A stretch of DNA of 64,000 nt. Source: Catellatospora paridis (GTDB lineage: Bacteria; Actinomycetota; Actinomycetes; Mycobacteriales; Micromonosporaceae). Made by a program: the position numbers and the translations under genes. Positions 9,601 through 21,048 of this stretch are shown in pieces. Below the pieces are notes generated by a model that searched no databases, had not been told where the DNA came from, and worked only from the letters and a program-made list of their open reading frames with translations. Location: contig NZ_ML769313.1 in NCBI RefSeq assembly GCF_009720365.1, positions 186,001 to 250,000 on the forward strand, written 5' to 3'. Within the stretch, counting starts at the first letter, position 1. Each line of letters begins with the position of its first letter.

Positions 9601-9746
9601 GCGAACCGGTCGGAGCGGATCAGCAGCAGGGTGAGCAGCGCACGCTGCTTCGGGCTGGCGACGGTGACCGGGCTGCCCGCCCGCCGGACCTCGAGCCGCC
9701 CGAGCACGCCCATGCTCAGCCCCGTCGCGGCATCGAACTGGATCAT
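6687..9746 (-). CDS. SARP/AfsR-type transcriptional regulator with ATPase and TPR domains
   Basis: About 1,019 residues from the ATG at 9746; an ATG at 9713 (MGVLGRLEV) is an alternative. Sequence further upstream in frame is not protein-like. Order of domains: OmpR-type winged helix at about 10-100, bacterial transcriptional activation domain at about 105-255 (with DARAQLMLALYRCGRQADAL and YGLDPGERLR), an ATPase with Walker A GEAGIGKTTL and Walker B LLVLLDDLHAADPDS, then a long helical TPR-like region to the end. Such activators bind direct repeats near target promoters, often for secondary metabolism. The divergent SnoaL gene and downstream monooxygenase are possible targets; this is inference from position. 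Confidence 0.9.
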   Translation of the reverse strand: MIQFDAATGLSMGVLGRLEVRRAGSPVTVASPKQRALLTLLLIRSDRFATVDWLTDALWDGAPPPSAETTLRTHVAGLRRALEPDRAPGTAPATLRSKDGGYLLDVDADAVDHVRFAALTRQAATAHATGDAAAAERDYSAALRLWRGEPLPDVADLAAAQPDLTRLHGQRVQAEEGRLTAAVDAGGHLRVLAELQAFTAAHPLREDARAQLMLALYRCGRQADALAVFTDTHRLLSGEYGLDPGERLRAVHRAILAQDPALDGPRGVIRPSAAEPAAQPLPGRAVELDTLVAAVAGAVGGAGRVALVAGEAGIGKTTLVARAAAAASEGGTPVVRARCPAVGQAPPFWIWIQVVGELAGAPGTGDAALAALGASAPDDTIGADPAARFRLYEAVARLIGAAARERGLLVLLDDLHAADPDSLLLLRYLSGALASTRALVLATTRPYQHDPGLLATTAELARTPGYTRVDLTGLDEAAIATLVRRETGADPAPDEIAALLGRTGGNPFFVTELLRHGGTGELPPTIRDTLCLRLDAVPAPTRQCLDVLAVAGHGLPLRVLADVLGRPAPSVAEELLPAYAARLVAEEAPGRAGFAHPLFAEVGYATLSPPRRAVLHARLAGAHERLGGAAPAEIAYHYGRCAGLGRDDDHLRWLLRAADDATRRLAYEDALAHLDLAADRLAGSADAAAEELAVHLRRAALLQVTVGIGSDAVDRACVRARELLGLVPAGADLASARWVLGELAANRAEYGICLELAEPLAADADQLTRAAGSYLLGAACYFLGRLAEAEQHLSTSAELLSGMDPRVLGPEVARRPALAAYNFRALVRSLRGERAAADADLAAAADLAERLDDPYGRANARLYAAWLELQELDAQAGHAAALRFRELGLAHGMPHFVTTAEVFAAWAAVYAGDAAQRPRMRAAYEALYRLGLRATRTVTLSAMANAHLAVGDLDGAAALAAEGLAVAERTGERVVLAELLRVRAVATGDRAGLPAAAAVAAQQGARLLAARVAASAAQA

Positions 9747-9861
9747 GAGGCTGCGGTGTCCACGGCGCCATCTTAGTGAGCCAGCGCGAGCTGCAAGCCC
9801 GGTGCCGATCGGGGAGGATCGGGGGGATGGGAGTCTTCCGCCACGCCAGGAGGTGTTTCGC

Positions 9862-10212
9862 GTGACCGAACCCGACGACGCTCTCCGCACCCACATCGAC
9901 TCGTTCAACGCCGCTGTCCGCGGCGGAGGCTGGACGGACTTCTCGGCGACGTTCGCCGACGACGCCGTCATGGCGTTCGTCGGCGTTCCGGTCGGCCCTT
10001 ATGTCGGGCGCGAGGCGATCGCCGAGGCGTACCGCGAGCGGCCGCCAGTCGACACGATCACCGTGACCTCGGTCCGCACCCTCGCGCCGGACACCGCGAG
10101 CGCGCTCTTCCGCTGGGATTCGGGTGGTACGGGCAGCATGACCGTTCGCTGGTTCCGGGGATCGGTCGCGGAACTCACGGTGGTGTTCGACGAGGATGGC
10201 CAGGCCGGCTGA
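9862..10212 (+). CDS. SnoaL-like / NTF2-fold protein
   Basis: This 116-residue protein starts at a GTG preceded by a strong AGGAGG with 8-nt spacing, which decides the start over longer in-frame options. The sequence opens DDALRTHIDSFNAAVRGGGW, then FADDAVMAFVG and GREAIAEAYRE, the helix-helix-strand pattern of the SnoaL/steroid-isomerase NTF2 fold. Members bind small hydrophobic ligands in a cone-shaped pocket, acting as cyclases, isomerases or carriers. It is divergent from the SARP regulator across 115 bp and convergent with lacI-1. A link to the monooxygenase is possible but unproven. Confidence 0.8.
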   Translation: MTEPDDALRTHIDSFNAAVRGGGWTDFSATFADDAVMAFVGVPVGPYVGREAIAEAYRERPPVDTITVTSVRTLAPDTASALFRWDSGGTGSMTVRWFRGSVAELTVVFDEDGQAG

Positions 10213-10245
10213 CGCAGAACGCCTCGCCCTCCGGGTCGTACCTGG

Positions 10246-11268
10246 TCACGTGGTGGTACGGGTCGATGGTGAGCTGGATCGGCGTACGACGAGTTCGGGG
10301 CGGAAGACGACGTGGCGGTGCTGGTGGGTGTCCGGCTCGTTGACTTCCTCCAGCAGCAGTTGGGCGGCAGCGCGACCGAGTTGCTCGCGTGGTTGGCGCA
10401 CCGACGACAGCGGCACCGCTGCGGCGGCGGCGAACTCGATGTCGTCGTAGCCGACGATCGCGACGTCGTGCGGCACCCGGACTCCCCGGGTGGTCATCTC
10501 CTGCAGGACGCCGAGGGCGATCAGGTCGTTGGCGCAGAACACCGCGGTCGGGCGGGCATCGGCGGGCAGGTCGGCGATCTCGCGACCGGCGTTGCGTCCC
10601 GCGGCGACGCTGAGGTTCGAGGTGGTCACCAGCCGGGGCGGTGGTCCGTCGCCCAGCGCGGCGGTCAGGCCGGCGTGCCGGTCGGCGACCTGGCGGAGCG
10701 AGAACGGCCCGCCGGCGAAGGCGATCCGGTGATGGCCCTGCCCGCGCAGGTGGTCCCCGGCGAGTCGGCCGCCGAGGACGTCGTCGACGGCGACCGAGCA
10801 GCGGTGGAAGCTGCTGGATCCGCGGTCGACGAGGACGACCGGGATGCCGCGCTCGACCAGCCCGTCCAGGTGCGCATCGTGGGTCTCGTCCACGGGGGTG
10901 ATCAGCACGCCGAGGACCCGCTGCTGGCTGAGCAGGTCGAGGTGGCGCCGTTCGCGCCGGGGGTCTTCGCCGCTGTTGAAGACCATGACGTTGACGCCGC
11001 CGTGCTCGGCGGCGATCTCTGCGCCGCGCATCACGTCGGTGAAGAAGGGGTTGGCCAGGTCGAGGGCGACCATCGCCACCGTCCGGCTGCGTCCGGCCCG
11101 GAGTTGGCGGGCCGAGTCGTTGCGGACGTAGCCGAGTTCGGCGATCGCGTCGAGCACGCGGCGGCGGGTCGCGGCGGCGACGGTGGCGCGGCCGTTGAGC
11201 ACATTGCTCACCGTGCCGACCGAGACGCGTGCGCGGTGGGCGACCTCTTTGATGCTGACGGTCGCCAT
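10246..11268 (-). CDS. LacI-family repressor, rhamnose locus (copy 1)
   Basis: This 340-residue repressor has an N-terminal LacI helix-turn-helix (VSIKEVAHRARVSVGTVSNV), the hinge helix region NDSARQLRAGRSRTVAMV and a periplasmic-binding-protein-like core with NPFFTDVMRGAE, VLVDRGSSS, PTAVFCANDLIALG and VAIVGYDDIEFA. It is divergent from the rhamnose transport operon, so it probably represses rhaTPQS and releases on binding a rhamnose-derived ligand. Its promoter overlaps an operator-like palindrome, suggesting autoregulation. It is strikingly similar along its whole length to the second LacI protein at the other end of the locus, so the pair look like duplicates. Confidence 0.92.
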   Translation of the reverse strand: MATVSIKEVAHRARVSVGTVSNVLNGRATVAAATRRRVLDAIAELGYVRNDSARQLRAGRSRTVAMVALDLANPFFTDVMRGAEIAAEHGGVNVMVFNSGEDPRRERRHLDLLSQQRVLGVLITPVDETHDAHLDGLVERGIPVVLVDRGSSSFHRCSVAVDDVLGGRLAGDHLRGQGHHRIAFAGGPFSLRQVADRHAGLTAALGDGPPPRLVTTSNLSVAAGRNAGREIADLPADARPTAVFCANDLIALGVLQEMTTRGVRVPHDVAIVGYDDIEFAAAAAVPLSSVRQPREQLGRAAAQLLLEEVNEPDTHQHRHVVFRPELVVRRSSSPSTRTTT

Positions 11269-11321
11269 GGCTCCTCCTGGCGCACGTGGATGCGGGCAGC
11301 CCCAGGTCCGGAGCGGGCTTC

Positions 11322-11350
11322 AGCGTACGCCCGAAATGAAACGTGTCAAC
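11322..11350 (-). promoter_or_regulatory. lacI-1 promoter with overlapping operator
   Basis: Read on the minus strand, TTGACA (11349-11344) and TACGCT (11327-11322) are separated by 16 bp, a good housekeeping promoter. The palindrome TGAAACGTGTCA at 11337-11348 covers the -35, one mismatch pair from TGAAACGTTTCA. A LacI protein bound here would block RNA polymerase. Confidence 0.7.
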
Positions 11351-11412
11351 CCACATCGGACGAACCTCGCGCGGCGGAAAGCGCACTCCCGTAACGGCCA
11401 GGCATCAAAGTA

Positions 11413-11441
11413 TTGACAGGTCTGCCACCGGATCGTAGCGT
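11413..11441 (+). promoter_or_regulatory. Promoter of the rhamnose transport operon
   Basis: TTGACA at 11413-11418 and TAGCGT at 11436-11441 with a 17-bp spacer make the best sigma-70-type promoter in the window. Predicted transcription starts near 11448, giving a leader of about 65 nt that contains the operator at 11457-11473. Confidence 0.75.
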
Positions 11442-11456
11442 ACGTCGCACTCGATA

Positions 11457-11473
11457 TGAAAAACGATTCAATA
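11457..11473 (+). promoter_or_regulatory. LacI-type operator upstream of rhaT
   Basis: The core AAACGATTCAA matches the operator motif at the other three sites of the locus (TTGAAACG followed by a TTCAA-like half). It lies just downstream of the predicted transcription start, where repressor binding would act as a roadblock. Confidence 0.6.
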
Positions 11474-11513
11474 TGACCTTGAACCCTGGGTGCCGAAGGG
11501 ACGGAGGTGCGCG

Positions 11514-15024
<3,511 letters not shown>

Positions 15025-15064
15025 ACCACGACGTGAGGCTCCCGGCGTCACGTGCACCAAGGAA

Positions 15065-15078
15065 TTGAAACGATTTAC
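15065..15078 (+). promoter_or_regulatory. LacI-type operator before the binding-protein gene
   Basis: TTGAAACGATTTAC shares TTGAAACGATT with the operator family of this locus. It lies 38 bp before the binding-protein start, in a 92-bp gap between rhaQ and rhaS. No clear promoter is visible in the gap, so it may act as an internal repressor roadblock or mark a weak secondary promoter. Confidence 0.55.
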
Positions 15079-15116
15079 CTCCCTGCACCGTCCACCTCCC
15101 CAGGGAAGGGGTATCC

Positions 15117-16091
15117 GTGAAGAGCAGGATCCTTGTTTCGCTCGCCGTGGCGGGCGCGCTGGTCACGGCGGGCTGTTCGGATTCGAACGCGCCGTCCGAC
15201 AACCAGAACGGCTCCGACAAGGTCGTCGTCGGCTTCTCCGTGTACGACATGCAGTACGAGTTCTTCCAGAAGATGGAGAAGGGCACCCGCGAGGCCGCCA
15301 CGGCCAAGGGCTGGGAGTTCAAGCTGCACGACGAGAAGAGCGACGAGAACGAGATGGTCACCGGCGCGCAGGCGCTCATCGACTCCGGCGTCGACGTGCT
15401 CATCATCAGCCCGTTCAAGCCCAGCGCACTCGGCCCGATCATCGCCAAGGCCAAGGCCAAGGGCGTGCCGGTGATCGTCGACGACATCGGCGGCGGCGGT
15501 GCACCGTACGACGCGATCGTCATCTCCGACAACGCCGGCGGCGGCAAGCTCGCCGCCGAGTTCATGGCCAAGCAGATCGCCGCCAACGGCAAGACCGGCA
15601 AGAACGTCGCCTCGATCACCTGTGAGCCGTCGGCGGTCTACGCCGCGCGCCGCAACGCCGGGTTCAAGGCCGAGATCGAGAAGCTGGGCTTCAAGGTTGT
15701 CGCCGAGCTGTCGGGCAACTCCAAGGCGGAGGAGGGTTACAAGGTCATGAAGGACATCCTGGCCAAGAACCCCGACGTCACCGGGGTGTTCTCCTGCAAC
15801 GACCCGATGGGCGTGGCCGCCGCCAACGCCGTCAAGGACGCGGGCAAGGACCCCGTCAAGGACATCGTGACCGTCGGCTTCAACGCCGACCCCGAGGCGA
15901 TCACCGCCATCAAGGCCAACGGCCTGGCCGCCACCGTCGCGCAGGACCCGGCCGCGATGGGCGCGCTGACCGTCAAGCTCGCCGACCAGGCCCTGGCCAA
16001 GACCGCCCTCACCTTCGACAACGCGGCCGAGCGTGAGGTCTACAACCCCGTGCAGCTGATCTCCAAGGAGAACGTCGACACGGTCAAGTGA
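15117..16091 (+). CDS. rhaS: Rhamnose-binding lipoprotein of ABC transporter
   Basis: A 324-residue substrate-binding protein of the ribose/Peripla_BP_4 class. It has a signal peptide ending in the lipobox LVTAGC with lipidated Cys20, then a short Ser/Asn-rich linker and two-lobed domain: VVVGFSVYDMQYEFFQKME, ALIDSGVDVLIISPF, VPVIVDDIGG, and VFSCNDPMGVAAANAVKDAG. It is anchored to the outer face of the membrane and delivers sugar to the two permeases. The GTG start has a GGGAAGGGG ribosome site. A strong hairpin after the gene probably gives it higher transcript levels than the enzyme genes behind it. Confidence 0.88.
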   Translation: MKSRILVSLAVAGALVTAGCSDSNAPSDNQNGSDKVVVGFSVYDMQYEFFQKMEKGTREAATAKGWEFKLHDEKSDENEMVTGAQALIDSGVDVLIISPFKPSALGPIIAKAKAKGVPVIVDDIGGGGAPYDAIVISDNAGGGKLAAEFMAKQIAANGKTGKNVASITCEPSAVYAARRNAGFKAEIEKLGFKVVAELSGNSKAEEGYKVMKDILAKNPDVTGVFSCNDPMGVAAANAVKDAGKDPVKDIVTVGFNADPEAITAIKANGLAATVAQDPAAMGALTVKLADQALAKTALTFDNAAEREVYNPVQLISKENVDTVK

Positions 16092-16097
16092 CGCCCT

Positions 16098-16129
16098 GGG
16101 CGGGTGGCGCGTTTCGGCGCCGCCCGCCC
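16098..16129 (+). terminator. Strong hairpin between rhaS and rhaI
   Basis: GGGCGGGTGGCGC pairs with GCGCCGCCCGCCC (13 bp, one G-T pair) around a 6-nt loop. There is no U-tract and the next gene follows in 40 bp, so this is more likely a partial terminator or mRNA-stabilising stem than a full stop. Confidence 0.6.
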
Positions 16130-16170
16130 CACCCTGCCTGGCATTCATCGCCGGCGAAGCTCAGGAGAAG

Positions 16171-17340
16171 ATGATGAAAGACCACGCCGCCGTCAAAGCC
16201 GCCCTGCGCGCCATGCGCATCGAGACGCCATCGTGGGCGTACGGGAACTCGGGCACGAGATTCAAGGTGTACGCGCAGGCCGGGGTGCCCCGCGACGCGT
16301 ACGAGAAGGTCGCCGACGCGGCGATGGTGCACCGCCTGACCGCCGCCGCGCCCAGCGTGGCGCTGCACATCCCCTGGGACCGGGTCGACGACTACGCCGA
16401 CCTGGCCGGCTTCGCCGCCGACGCGGGCATCCGCATCGGCGCGATCAACCCCAACGTGTTCCAGGAGAACGACTACAAACTGGGCAGCGTCTGCCACCCG
16501 GACGCCGGCGTGCGCCGCAAGGCCATCGACCACCTCCTCGAATGCGTCGACATCATGGACGCCACCGGATCGAAGGTGCTGTCGCTGTGGTTCGCCGACG
16601 GCACCAACTACGCCGGGCAGGACTCCATCATCGCCCGCCAGGACCGGCTCGCCGACGCGCTGCGCGAGGTCTACGACCGGCTCGGCCCGGACCAGCGCAT
16701 GCTCGTCGAATACAAGCTGTTCGAGCCGCACTTCTACAGCATGGACGTGCCCGACTGGGGCACCTCCTACGCGCACTGCGTCGCCCTGGGCGACAAGGCG
16801 CGGGTGCTGGTCGACACCGGCCACCACGCGCCCGGCACCAACATCGAGTTCCTGGTGACCGTGCTGCACCGGTTCGGCAAGCTGGGCGGCTTCCACTTCA
16901 ACAGCCGCAACTACGCCGACGACGACCTCATGGTCGGCGCGGCCGACCCGTTCCAGCTGTTCCGGATCGCGCACGAGCTGGTCCGCGCCGATGCGATCCG
17001 CCCCGAGTCCGGTGTCGAGTACATGCTCGACCAGTGCCACAACCTGGAGGCCAAGGTCCCGGCGCTGATCCGCTCCGTGCTCAACGTCCAGGAGGCGGTC
17101 GCCAAGGCGCTGCTCGTCGACGCCGACGCGCTCGCCGCCGCGCAGAGCAACGGCGACGTGTTGGGCGCGCACGCGGTGCTCATGGACGCGTTCAGCACCG
17201 ACGTCCGGCCGCTGCTGGCCGAGCTGCGCACCGAACTCGGCGTCGACCCCGACCCCATCGCCGGATACCACGCCAGCGGATACCAGCAACAGATCGAAGC
17301 CGCCCGCACCGGCGGACACCAGGCGGGCTGGGGAGCATGA
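16171..17340 (+). CDS. rhaI: L-rhamnose isomerase (Pseudomonas type, TIM barrel)
   Basis: This 389-residue enzyme interconverts L-rhamnose and L-rhamnulose in the cytoplasm. The TIM-barrel sugar-isomerase pattern is clear: AYGNSGTRFKVYAQ near the N-terminus, LSLWFADGTNYAGQD, then the metal-ligand region VEYKLFEPHFYSMDVPDWG, VLVDTGHHAPGTNIEF and GGFHFNSRNYADDDLMVG. Length and motifs match the P. stutzeri-type L-rhamnose isomerase rather than E. coli RhaA. Two adjacent ATGs follow AGGAGA, so the start may be 16171 or 16174. The stop overlaps the next gene by 4 bp. Confidence 0.9.
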   Translation: MMKDHAAVKAALRAMRIETPSWAYGNSGTRFKVYAQAGVPRDAYEKVADAAMVHRLTAAAPSVALHIPWDRVDDYADLAGFAADAGIRIGAINPNVFQENDYKLGSVCHPDAGVRRKAIDHLLECVDIMDATGSKVLSLWFADGTNYAGQDSIIARQDRLADALREVYDRLGPDQRMLVEYKLFEPHFYSMDVPDWGTSYAHCVALGDKARVLVDTGHHAPGTNIEFLVTVLHRFGKLGGFHFNSRNYADDDLMVGAADPFQLFRIAHELVRADAIRPESGVEYMLDQCHNLEAKVPALIRSVLNVQEAVAKALLVDADALAAAQSNGDVLGAHAVLMDAFSTDVRPLLAELRTELGVDPDPIAGYHASGYQQQIEAARTGGHQAGWGA

Positions 17341-19391
17341 CGGCCGACCACGACAGTGCCATGTCGACGCCCGCGCAGCTGGTGGACCGATCCCGCCGGC
17401 TGGGCGCCGACCCGCGCAACACCAACTACGGCGGCGGCAACACCTCCGCCAAGGCGCCGGGCAACGACCCGGTGACCGGCCAGGATGTGCCCCTGCTGTG
17501 GGTGAAGGGATCCGGCGGCGACCTGGGCACCCTGACCGAAGCGGGCCTGGCCGTGCTGCGCCTGGACCGGCTGCATGCCCTGGCCCGGACCTACCCGGGA
17601 GTCGAGCGCGAGGACGAGATGGTCGCCGCGTTCGACTACTGCCTGCACGGCCGTGGCGGTGCGGCCCCGTCGATCGACACCGCGATGCACGGGCTCGTCG
17701 ACGCCCCACATGTGGACCACCTGCACCCCGACTCCGGCATCGCGCTGGCCACCGCGGCCGACGGCCCCGAGCTGACCCGGCGGTGCTTCGGCGACCGGGT
17801 GGTCTGGGTGCCGTGGCGGCGTCCCGGATTCCAGCTCGGCCTGGACATCGCCGACGTCCGGCGGGCCAACCCGCAGGCCATCGGCGTCATCCTCGGGGGG
17901 CACGGCATCACCGCCTGGGGCGACACCAGCGAGGAGTGCGAAGCCAACTCCCTGGAGATCATCCGGGTGGCGGAGAAGTTCCTCGCCGAACACGGACGGC
18001 CGGAGCCCTTCGGGCCCGTGCTGGACGGCTACCAGCCCCTGCCGGCAGCGCAGCGGCACCAGCGGGCCGCCGAACTCGCCCCGCTGCTGCGCGGCCTGGC
18101 GTCCACCGACAAGTCGCAGGTCGGCCACTACACCGACAGCGATACCGTGCTGGACTTCCTGGCCCGCGAACGCCACCCGCAGCTCGCCGCACTCGGCACC
18201 TCCTGCCCCGACCACTTCCTGCGCACCAAGGTCCGCCCAATGGTGCTGGACCTGCCGCCGACCGCGCCGCTCGACCAGACCGCCGCCCGGCTGCGCGAGC
18301 TGCACGCCGCCTACCGCGCCGACTACACCCGTTACTACGACGAGCACGCCGAACCCGGTTCGCCGGCCATGCGGGGGGCAGACCCCGCGGTCGTGCTCGT
18401 GCCGGGCGTCGGCATGTTCACCTTCGGCACGACCAAGCAGACCGCCCGGGTCGCGGGGGAGTACTACCTCAACGCGATCAACGTGCTGCGCGGCGCGGAG
18501 GCGGTGTCGCGCTACGCCCCGATCGACGAGCGGGAGAAGTTCCGCATCGAGTACTGGGCGCTGGAGGAGGCCAAACTCGCCCGGCTGCCGAAACCGAAGC
18601 CGCTGGCCACGCGGATCGCACTGGTCACCGGCGGCGGATCGGGCATCGGCCGCGCCATCGCCCACCGCCTCGCCGCCGAGGGCGCCTGCGTGGTCGTCGC
18701 CGACCGCGACGCCGACGCCGCACAGCGGGTGGCCACCGAGATCGGCGGCACCGACCTCGCGATCGGCGTCCGCGCCGACGTCACCGACGCCGCCGCCGTG
18801 CGCGACATGGTACGCAGCGCCTGCCTGGCCTTCGGCGGCGTCGACCTCGTCGTCAACAACGCCGGCCTGTCGATCTCCAAGCCGCTGCTGGACACCACCG
18901 AGGCGGACTGGGACAGCCAGCACGACGTCATGGCCAAGGGCTCGTTCCTGGTCGCCAGGGAGGCCGCCCGAGTCCTGATCGCCCAGGGCATGGGCGGCGA
19001 CATCGTCTACATCTCCAGCAAGAACAGCGTGTTCGCGGGCCCCAACAACGTCGCCTACAGCGCGGCCAAGGCCGCACAGGCGCACCAGGTGCGGCTGCTC
19101 GCCGCCGAACTCGGCGCACATGGCATCCGCGTCAACGGGGTCAACCCCGACGGCGTCGTCCGCGGATCAGGCATCTTCGCCGGCGGCTGGGGCGCACAAC
19201 GGGCCGCCGTCTACGGTGTGCCCGAATCCGAACTGGGCGCCTACTACGCCAAACGCACGCTGCTAGGGCGGGAGGTGCTGCCCGAACACGTGGCCAACGC
19301 GGTCTTCGTCCTCACCGCCGGGGAACTGTCCCACACCACCGGCCTGCACATCCCGGTCGACGCCGGAGTCGCCGCAGCGTTCCTGCGCTGA
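17337..19391 (+). CDS. rhaD: Bifunctional rhamnulose-1-phosphate aldolase / lactaldehyde dehydrogenase
   Basis: This 684-residue fusion has an N-terminal class II aldolase and C-terminal SDR. The aldolase half has NTNYGGGNTSAK, WVKGSGGDLGTL and the Zn-binding HVDHLHPDSG, and would split L-rhamnulose-1-phosphate into DHAP and L-lactaldehyde. The SDR half starts near residue 425 with ALVTGGGSGIGRAIAHRLA, then VNNAGLSIS and the YSAAK catalytic motif, and would oxidise lactaldehyde to lactate with NAD+. The ATG overlaps the isomerase stop and has GGGAG just upstream; longer in-frame starts lie inside rhaI. Such fusions are standard in actinobacterial and proteobacterial rhamnose operons. Confidence 0.92.
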   Translation: MTADHDSAMSTPAQLVDRSRRLGADPRNTNYGGGNTSAKAPGNDPVTGQDVPLLWVKGSGGDLGTLTEAGLAVLRLDRLHALARTYPGVEREDEMVAAFDYCLHGRGGAAPSIDTAMHGLVDAPHVDHLHPDSGIALATAADGPELTRRCFGDRVVWVPWRRPGFQLGLDIADVRRANPQAIGVILGGHGITAWGDTSEECEANSLEIIRVAEKFLAEHGRPEPFGPVLDGYQPLPAAQRHQRAAELAPLLRGLASTDKSQVGHYTDSDTVLDFLARERHPQLAALGTSCPDHFLRTKVRPMVLDLPPTAPLDQTAARLRELHAAYRADYTRYYDEHAEPGSPAMRGADPAVVLVPGVGMFTFGTTKQTARVAGEYYLNAINVLRGAEAVSRYAPIDEREKFRIEYWALEEAKLARLPKPKPLATRIALVTGGGSGIGRAIAHRLAAEGACVVVADRDADAAQRVATEIGGTDLAIGVRADVTDAAAVRDMVRSACLAFGGVDLVVNNAGLSISKPLLDTTEADWDSQHDVMAKGSFLVAREAARVLIAQGMGGDIVYISSKNSVFAGPNNVAYSAAKAAQAHQVRLLAAELGAHGIRVNGVNPDGVVRGSGIFAGGWGAQRAAVYGVPESELGAYYAKRTLLGREVLPEHVANAVFVLTAGELSHTTGLHIPVDAGVAAAFLR

Positions 19392-19430
19392 CCCCGTCCG
19401 GCCCGACCCACCGCACGAAGGAGCCGCACC

Positions 19431-20933
19431 ATGCCCCGACCGCAGCCCGCCACCGTGGCGGCGGTAGACCTGGGCGCCGCCAGCGGCCGGGTGATGCTCG
19501 CCCGCGTCGGCCACGACGTGCTGGATCTGGCCGAGGTACACCGCTTCCCCAACGAACCGATCCAGGTGGGCGGCACCCTGCACTGGGACGTCCTGGCCCT
19601 CTACCGCGGGGTGCTCGACGGGCTGCGGGCAGCCGGTCGCGCACCCCGTGCGGCCGGCACCCCGGGTCAGGGCCTGGACGGCATCGGCATCGACTCGTGG
19701 GCGGTGGACTACGGGCTGCTCGACGCGACCGGCGCGCTGATCGGCAATCCGATCAGCTACCGCGACCGGCGCACCGACGGCGTCATGGACCGCGTACACG
19801 AACAGCTGGACGTGGCACGTCTCTACGCGATCACAGGGCTGCAGAACCTGCCCTTCAACACGATCTACCAACTGGCGGCGGCCCGCGGCACGCCCGCGGC
19901 CGCCGCCGCGCGCCGCATGCTGCTGCTGCCCGACCTGCTGGCCTACTGGTTGACCGGCCGGGAAGGCACGGAACTGACCAACGCCTCCACGACGGGACTG
20001 CTCGACGCGCGCAGCGGCGCCTGGTCGACGGAGCTCATCGCCGCGCTGGGCTGGGACGAGCAGCTGTTCGCGCCACTTCGCCGACCCGGCGACGTGATCG
20101 GCCCGCTCACCGCGGACGTGGCAGCACACACCGGCCTGGACCGCTGCGTGCCGGTGTTGGCGGTCGGCTCCCACGACACCGCCTCGGCCGTGGTGGGGGT
20201 GCCCGCAGGCGACGAACGATTCGCCTACATCTCCTGCGGCACCTGGTCACTGGTCGGGCTTGAGCTGACCGGGCCGGTGCTGACCGAGTCGAGCCGGAAG
20301 GCCGGCTTCACCAACGAGGCCGGCCTCGACGGCACCGTGCGATACCTGCGCAACGTGATGGGCCAATGGCTGCTGCAGGAGTCGATGCGCACCTGGCAGG
20401 CACGGGGTGAGCCCGCGGACCTGACGACGTTGCTGGCCGAGGCGGCGGCCCAGCCGGCCTTCGTGAGCGTCGTCGACCCGGACGACCCGGTCTTCCTGCC
20501 ACCGGGCGACATGCCGGCCCGGGTCGTGGACTACTGCCGGCGGACCGGCCAGCCGGTGCCTGCCTCGCGGGCAGCGCTGGTGCGGTGCATTCTGGAGAGT
20601 CTGGCACTGGCGCACGCGCGTGCCGTGCGCCAGGCGCAGGAGCTGGCAGGCCACCCGGTGGACGTCGTGCACCTGGTCGGCGGAGGGTCGCGCAACGAAC
20701 TGCTCTGCCAGCTCACCGCCGACGCCTGCGGCCTTCCGGTGACGGCCGGACCGGTGGAGGCGACCGCGCTCGGCAACGCACTGGTGCAGGCCAGGGCCCT
20801 CGGCGCGATCTCCGGCGAGCTCCGCGACCTGCGCACCCTGCTCCATCGGCACGTCACGCCGAGGCGATACCTGCCGCGATCCGGGCAGAGCGCGACAGCG
20901 TGGGCCGGCCTGCAGGCGCGCCTGGCCGGCTAG
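19431..20933 (+). CDS. rhaB: Rhamnulokinase (FGGY family)
   Basis: This 500-residue kinase phosphorylates L-rhamnulose at C1 with ATP. FGGY-family motifs are present: VDLGAASGRVML (phosphate-1) at 13-24, GIDSWAVDYGLLD (catalytic Asp region), ISCGTWSLVGLEL (phosphate-2) and VHLVGGGSRNELLCQLTADA (adenosine). GAASGRV and DSWAVDYG are typical for rhamnulokinase rather than xylulokinase or glycerol kinase. It follows rhaD by 39 bp with GAAGGAG before the ATG. The pathway order in the operon is rhaI, rhaD, rhaB. No mutarotase gene (rhaM) is present in the window. Confidence 0.92.
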   Translation: MPRPQPATVAAVDLGAASGRVMLARVGHDVLDLAEVHRFPNEPIQVGGTLHWDVLALYRGVLDGLRAAGRAPRAAGTPGQGLDGIGIDSWAVDYGLLDATGALIGNPISYRDRRTDGVMDRVHEQLDVARLYAITGLQNLPFNTIYQLAAARGTPAAAAARRMLLLPDLLAYWLTGREGTELTNASTTGLLDARSGAWSTELIAALGWDEQLFAPLRRPGDVIGPLTADVAAHTGLDRCVPVLAVGSHDTASAVVGVPAGDERFAYISCGTWSLVGLELTGPVLTESSRKAGFTNEAGLDGTVRYLRNVMGQWLLQESMRTWQARGEPADLTTLLAEAAAQPAFVSVVDPDDPVFLPPGDMPARVVDYCRRTGQPVPASRAALVRCILESLALAHARAVRQAQELAGHPVDVVHLVGGGSRNELLCQLTADACGLPVTAGPVEATALGNALVQARALGAISGELRDLRTLLHRHVTPRRYLPRSGQSATAWAGLQARLAG

Positions 20934-21048
20934 CGTCACGTGGTGCCAGGGCGAGAGTGGCACGTGGCACGAGCGCTTCGGGTCCTGTGCCGGCTGAGCG
21001 GCGAATCACCGGCCGGCCCGCGAGCCACGAACACGCGCCCGGGCAGGG

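Noticed and set aside
5106-9776. Very long plus-strand open frames opposite the monooxygenase and SARP genes
   Set aside because: They are antisense shadows created by GC-rich third positions; the products are His/Arg/Pro/Gly-rich with no domain pattern, whereas the minus strand has clear motifs.
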